Positions 6,454-9,833 of a DNA stretch of 9,833 nt are shown one piece after another (the first letter of the stretch is position 1; each line of letters opens with the position of its first letter). Source of the stretch: JADJLQ01 sp040007895 (GTDB lineage Bacteria > Bacteroidota > Bacteroidia > Chitinophagales > Saprospiraceae); contig JBDTUE010000161.1 in assembly GCA_040007895.1 (NCBI GenBank), forward strand, positions 1 through 9,833. The letters run 5' to 3'. Both the position numbers and the translations under genes were made by a program. The notes below the pieces were generated by a model. It was not told the origin of the DNA. It did not search any database and worked only from the letters and a program-made list of their open reading frames with translations.

Positions 6454-7517
6454 TTCGGATTTTCAAAAATCAAATGACGATTTAAAAATGGAAGCACTCT
6501 TGAATAAAATCTTCCGTTATCTGTCCAGTTTTGATTCCAGGGATCACCACGATACTCTTCAGCTTCATGTTCTATACCCAGGTCTTCCAATTTTCTGCTA
6601 AATGCCTGATTGGAATAAACATGACTTTGATTGGGATCAAATCTTGCCCAATCAAAAGCAAGTCCACGCATAGATTTTAAGTTGACTGCAGCCTCATCCA
6701 ATGAATCGATCAATAAAAACTGATCGAAATAACCTTTCCGTGTATTTTCAACGTGTACTTTTAATTCACCCTGATCCGGTTCCATAAAATAATCACAATA
6801 AAAAGGTGGACGATTGAGGTTGGGCAAAAAAGCCTGACAGATGGTTACAAAAAGTTTGGTGGTGCCATTTTCAATTTCAGCAATTGATGAAGCCTGGTGA
6901 ATTTTTTTCCAATCCACTTGCACTTTATTCAAGGGTGTATAACCGGTACCGGTTGCTACCGGATGCATAGCATACGATACACTAAACAGATCAGCATGAA
7001 TCATCGCAAGTTTTAAAGCACCACGGCCACCAAAAAAATCACCCACTAAAGCGCGGCTATCCCGGTGTCGAATCGTTCGGAATTTACCGTCAATAAATGG
7101 AAGCAATTCCCCCACGATAAAATCCAACCATCGCCCACTTACCGGCGAGTTTTCATAAATACTTCCAGTAGTGGGGGTACTGAAATCGGCTGCAACGAAG
7201 ATGAATTCTTTCACCACTTCGTCTGTAAAACCGCGATCCAATAGTTTTATAAGCTTACCATCCTCAAACGCTTTTTCCGCACTCCAGAAAAAGTTGTGGA
7301 GATAATAAACTACCGGATACGATTTGGCAGTGCGTTCATAGCCCGGTGGCAGATATATTTTTATAGTGCGATTGGGGTCAAGTCCCGTTCGGTTTTCACG
7401 TAAGACAACAGAATTCAATTTTTCTGTGACTAAACTGCCATGCTTTAACTCCTGAGCAATAGCCGTATTTAATACTAAACTTAGTAGTAATAGAAAGACA
7501 AATTGTGTTTTAATCAT
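6450..7517 (-). CDS. Secreted esterase-fold protein lacking the catalytic Ser and His (probable pseudo-esterase)
   Basis: Member of the putative esterase family (PF00756, relatives of enterochelin esterase, feruloyl esterase and antigen 85), 355 residues, full length. A signal peptide is clear (MIKTQFVFLLLLSLVLNTAIAQ). Family features follow in order: RTIKIYLPPGYERTAKSYPVVYYLHNF (about 50-77), SPVSGRWLDFIVGELLPFID, and the nucleophile elbow near 155-170. There the expected GxSxGG reads GDFFGG, with Phe161 where the nucleophilic Ser belongs. Near the C-terminus, after GIEHEAEEY, the expected His motif (often GDH or GGH) reads RGDPW, with Pro326 in the His place. The reading frame is otherwise clean. 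By family knowledge it should not hydrolyse esters in the usual way; it may bind a ligand instead. The stop overlaps the next gene by four bases (ATGA). The preceding 255 bases may hold its promoter. Confidence 0.85.
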   Translation of the reverse strand: MIKTQFVFLLLLSLVLNTAIAQELKHGSLVTEKLNSVVLRENRTGLDPNRTIKIYLPPGYERTAKSYPVVYYLHNFFWSAEKAFEDGKLIKLLDRGFTDEVVKEFIFVAADFSTPTTGSIYENSPVSGRWLDFIVGELLPFIDGKFRTIRHRDSRALVGDFFGGRGALKLAMIHADLFSVSYAMHPVATGTGYTPLNKVQVDWKKIHQASSIAEIENGTTKLFVTICQAFLPNLNRPPFYCDYFMEPDQGELKVHVENTRKGYFDQFLLIDSLDEAAVNLKSMRGLAFDWARFDPNQSHVYSNQAFSRKLEDLGIEHEAEEYRGDPWNQNWTDNGRFYSRVLPFLNRHLIFENPK

Positions 7518-7772
7518 TAGGATGAAATTTTAAATGAATGAATTTTACCAGAAGGAAAAATTCGAATAGGACGAAAGTACCTGGTCACCAGATCAAATAA
7601 AATTGATTTTGATGTCCTGCATCTACGGCATTACAAAATGCATTGGTGGATTGACGAGATGAAATTAGTAGCCCTATTGCAGTCAAATGCGTCCTTCTAT
7701 TCCCCAATGAAAAAGAAGTTCGCTTATTTTTCTAACAAACAAATGCCCTTAATGTGCAATTATAGAAAGTGT
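7518..7772. other. Intergenic gap upstream of the probable operon
   Basis: No gene is supported here. The minus-strand sequence just before 7517 is A/T-rich (CATCCTA before the ATG), without a purine-rich ribosome binding site, as is common in Bacteroidota. Because this is the widest gap in the minus-strand run, the promoter for the five genes downstream most likely lies here, but I could not find a convincing TTG/TAnnTTTG pair. No terminator hairpin for the preceding glycosidase gene stands out either. Confidence 0.35.
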
Positions 7773-9833
7773 TTAGGGTGTAAGTTGCTCTACTTTCAAA
7801 CAAACAAAGTCTTCCAACTTATTGATGTAAATCTTTTTTCCTTTGATTAGAAACTTTGCATCTTTTGAAGGGTAAAGTAATTTTACATTTTTTATTGAAA
7901 AAGGTAGTTCAACTTCTATTTCATGCACCGGTATTAATGTTCTCAAAGGTCGTTGCAAATTACCCGAAGTATTGACAAGGGATAATTGATATGAATGTGA
8001 ATTCTCCACACTTTGATTGAGATACACATGAACACTGGCAGGAGCATTTGTCTTTAATATTTTATTGCCGTATATCAGGTAGTCGATGGAGTTTTTCAAT
8101 AACTGATCATAATCCGGATGACCTGGAGCATAATTGAGTTTGTCGATTTCATTGGCAAAATAGATAGATTCACCTTGTCCATATGTGTTCATTACCAGGA
8201 TAGGATTCGGGCTATCCCAATTTTCAGGATAAGCATTTTCAGGAGGTTGGTTAATGATTTTGGGGAGATAACCGGTGACTACTGATGCATTTGCTTGAGC
8301 TCGTGTAAGTAGGGTCTGGCCTCCATTGTGTAACAAATTTGTCAATTCCATGCCTTTGACCAATTCATTCCGTTTGATTATTTTTTGATAACAATCAATT
8401 TCTGTATTTACTTTACCATTTAGATAATCTACACCAAATACTTCGCTCAAACCAAAATTTTGAAGCTCAAGACCCGATTCATTATATAAAGAAGTTTGAT
8501 ACGTGGATATTATTTTACCTCCGACAGCTACCCAATCTTTGATGGTTTTTATTTGAGTGTCGGAAAGTACCGTAACATTGGGCAATAACAACACTTTAAA
8601 CTTTTTAAGCTGTTCCATATCAAGGTTTCGGTCGACCACAAAACCATATTGATAATGATTTTCGGATAATAAGCGCAGTATCCCTTTTAGCGAACCGGCA
8701 AATCGTGCATCGCCGGTTTGTTCGGCAGAAGGTTTTGAATACAGGATACCAATATCCGTGACCTGATATTGTGTGCGAATAATGTCCTGATGATCTAAAA
8801 TAAATTTATAAGCATCTGTATTAATATATGCATTGCGTGCATCCGGAGCCTGGGCAGGATAGCTTCCATTGAAATAACAATTCCAATATCCTCCGGCAGC
8901 AGCTGCAATCTCCCACATCCAGGTGCGGATCTCCAACGGTGAATCGTATATATATCGATGTTCCGTTCCATTGCCCCCAAATAAAATGACGGGAGATTTT
9001 TGTGGTTCCAGTGTTTTGATGAATTTGATGATCGCCGCCGGATAATTAAAATCCTTGAACTCCACCTGCGCTTTATTTTCCGTGATAAAACTTACTATGA
9101 CGAGAAAGTCAAAGAACCTTGCTGCGCTGTAAAGACTGATACCTGTATGTTTTTGTTGTTCTACGGCATATAGATCAAAGACTTCAGCAGCATATGCTTT
9201 ATCCTCTCCGTATTTTTTGACTGTGCCTTGCATCAAACTCAGATGTTCTTCAGCGACTGTATTATTCCATTGATAATACCTTTCCCAATCTGTAGTTGAA
9301 CTTGCTCTCACAGGAATTTTTAGGCCAATATCTTTAGTATACTTTGCCTGACAGCGATCGCAATAACAGGTTTGGTGAAAATTGACTGAATTGTGCCAAA
9401 TCCCATCCAGTTTATATTTATCCATAAGTAGACTGATGAATTCTACAGCATGTTCGTTCCGGTAATAACTGTTATAACATGGAGCATATAATTCCGGCTG
9501 TGTATAATTTAATATTACAGGTCCTCCTTGTTCGTCTTTGGCAAACCAATCAGGATGCTGACCATAACGATTCTTGTCCACCCCTCTAAAATCAACTCTC
9601 GCAATGACTTTAATATTTGCACGATGACAACCTTCTACTATTTCCGCTAATAGGTCGCGTTTGCCCAGATAAGGATTGATATTGGCCATGGTCAGGTTAT
9701 TTTGAAAATAATCCACGATACCACCTCCATTTACGACCAGGGTATTGCTATAGGTTTTTTTCATGTACTTGACGAGGCTGTCTACATTATAGTTTTCAGC
9801 ATCGGGTTGGCGAAGGACGGTTTGAAGAATGCG
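7773..9833 (-). CDS. Putative glycoside hydrolase, GHL6-type with trimerisation-like domain (5' partial)
   Basis: The frame stays open to the right edge, so the start lies outside; the Met at 9764 is internal, since the 23 codons before it (RQPDAENYNVDSLVKY and so on) fit the domain. Counting from the edge, 686 residues are visible. Residues from about 1 to 300 match the hypothetical glycosyl hydrolase 6 family (PF14871, TIM-barrel, activity unproven for most members): NTLVVNGGGIVDYF, PYLGKRDLLAEIVEGCHRANIKVIARVDF, HPDWF (93-97), LDGIWHN (142-148) and a cysteine cluster CYCDRC (Cys156, 158, 161). Residues from about 380 to 560 resemble the beta-galactosidase trimerisation domain of GH42 enzymes, a glutamine-amidotransferase-like fold (MEQLKKFKVLLLPNVTVLSDTQIKTIKDWVAVGGKII). 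The tail, about 600-686, is probably a beta-sandwich. A role in cutting glycosides is inferred; substrate and location are unknown because the N-terminus is missing. Confidence 0.85.
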   Translation of the reverse strand, partial: RILQTVLRQPDAENYNVDSLVKYMKKTYSNTLVVNGGGIVDYFQNNLTMANINPYLGKRDLLAEIVEGCHRANIKVIARVDFRGVDKNRYGQHPDWFAKDEQGGPVILNYTQPELYAPCYNSYYRNEHAVEFISLLMDKYKLDGIWHNSVNFHQTCYCDRCQAKYTKDIGLKIPVRASSTTDWERYYQWNNTVAEEHLSLMQGTVKKYGEDKAYAAEVFDLYAVEQQKHTGISLYSAARFFDFLVIVSFITENKAQVEFKDFNYPAAIIKFIKTLEPQKSPVILFGGNGTEHRYIYDSPLEIRTWMWEIAAAAGGYWNCYFNGSYPAQAPDARNAYINTDAYKFILDHQDIIRTQYQVTDIGILYSKPSAEQTGDARFAGSLKGILRLLSENHYQYGFVVDRNLDMEQLKKFKVLLLPNVTVLSDTQIKTIKDWVAVGGKIISTYQTSLYNESGLELQNFGLSEVFGVDYLNGKVNTEIDCYQKIIKRNELVKGMELTNLLHNGGQTLLTRAQANASVVTGYLPKIINQPPENAYPENWDSPNPILVMNTYGQGESIYFANEIDKLNYAPGHPDYDQLLKNSIDYLIYGNKILKTNAPASVHVYLNQSVENSHSYQLSLVNTSGNLQRPLRTLIPVHEIEVELPFSIKNVKLLYPSKDAKFLIKGKKIYINKLEDFVCLKVEQLTP

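Noticed and set aside
7581..7591. CTGGTCACCAG inverted repeat upstream of the pseudo-esterase gene as an operator
   Set aside because: Arms of only five bases are expected by chance in a window this size, and there is no second copy in the window.
7638..7850. 70-codon plus-strand ORF in the intergenic gap
   Set aside because: It runs into the end of the GHL6 gene on the opposite strand and resembles nothing I recognise; no ribosome binding site is evident.
9762..9764. ATG at 9764 as the start of the GHL6 gene
   Set aside because: The upstream 23 codons to the edge are open and fit the beginning of the domain; an internal Met is more likely.

Overview
The window looks like a chromosomal segment of a Bacteroidota bacterium. 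The DNA is AT-rich with little Shine-Dalgarno signal. Several signal peptides end in the AQ/SQ cleavage pattern typical of that phylum. The regulators are a LytS/YehU-type membrane histidine kinase with a LytTR response regulator, a common Bacteroidota pairing. The genus cannot be told from the sequence. No mobile element, RNA gene or CRISPR array is visible.

Layout: one plus-strand gene enters from the left edge (1-1461) and encodes an esterase-like alpha/beta hydrolase domain fused to a serine beta-lactamase/transpeptidase-like domain. A gene-free stretch follows (1462-1956). It holds four copies of a palindrome with CGACCAAA arms, in a degenerate tandem array of about 138 bp period. The array also carries two extra copies of the 3' end of the neighbouring peptidase gene. 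Six genes then run leftwards on the minus strand. In transcription order they are a GHL6-type putative glycosidase (cut by the right edge), a secreted esterase-fold protein that appears to have lost its catalytic Ser and His, a secreted protein with two NTF2/SnoaL-like domains, a LytS-type kinase, its LytTR regulator, and a secreted S10 serine carboxypeptidase-like protein.

The five genes from the pseudo-esterase to the S10 peptidase are tightly packed (overlaps of 4 and 11 bp, gaps of 53 and 63 bp) and are probably one operon; the glycosidase is separated from them by about 255 bp. A reasonable inference is a sensor-regulator pair embedded among extracytoplasmic proteins that handle carbohydrate or peptide material, but no substrate can be read from the sequence.

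The points most worth a second look are the gene-tail/palindrome array, the palindrome copy interrupted by a second palindrome, and the esterase homologue without a nucleophile. I did not find a clearly new defence, mobile or RNA-guided system here.
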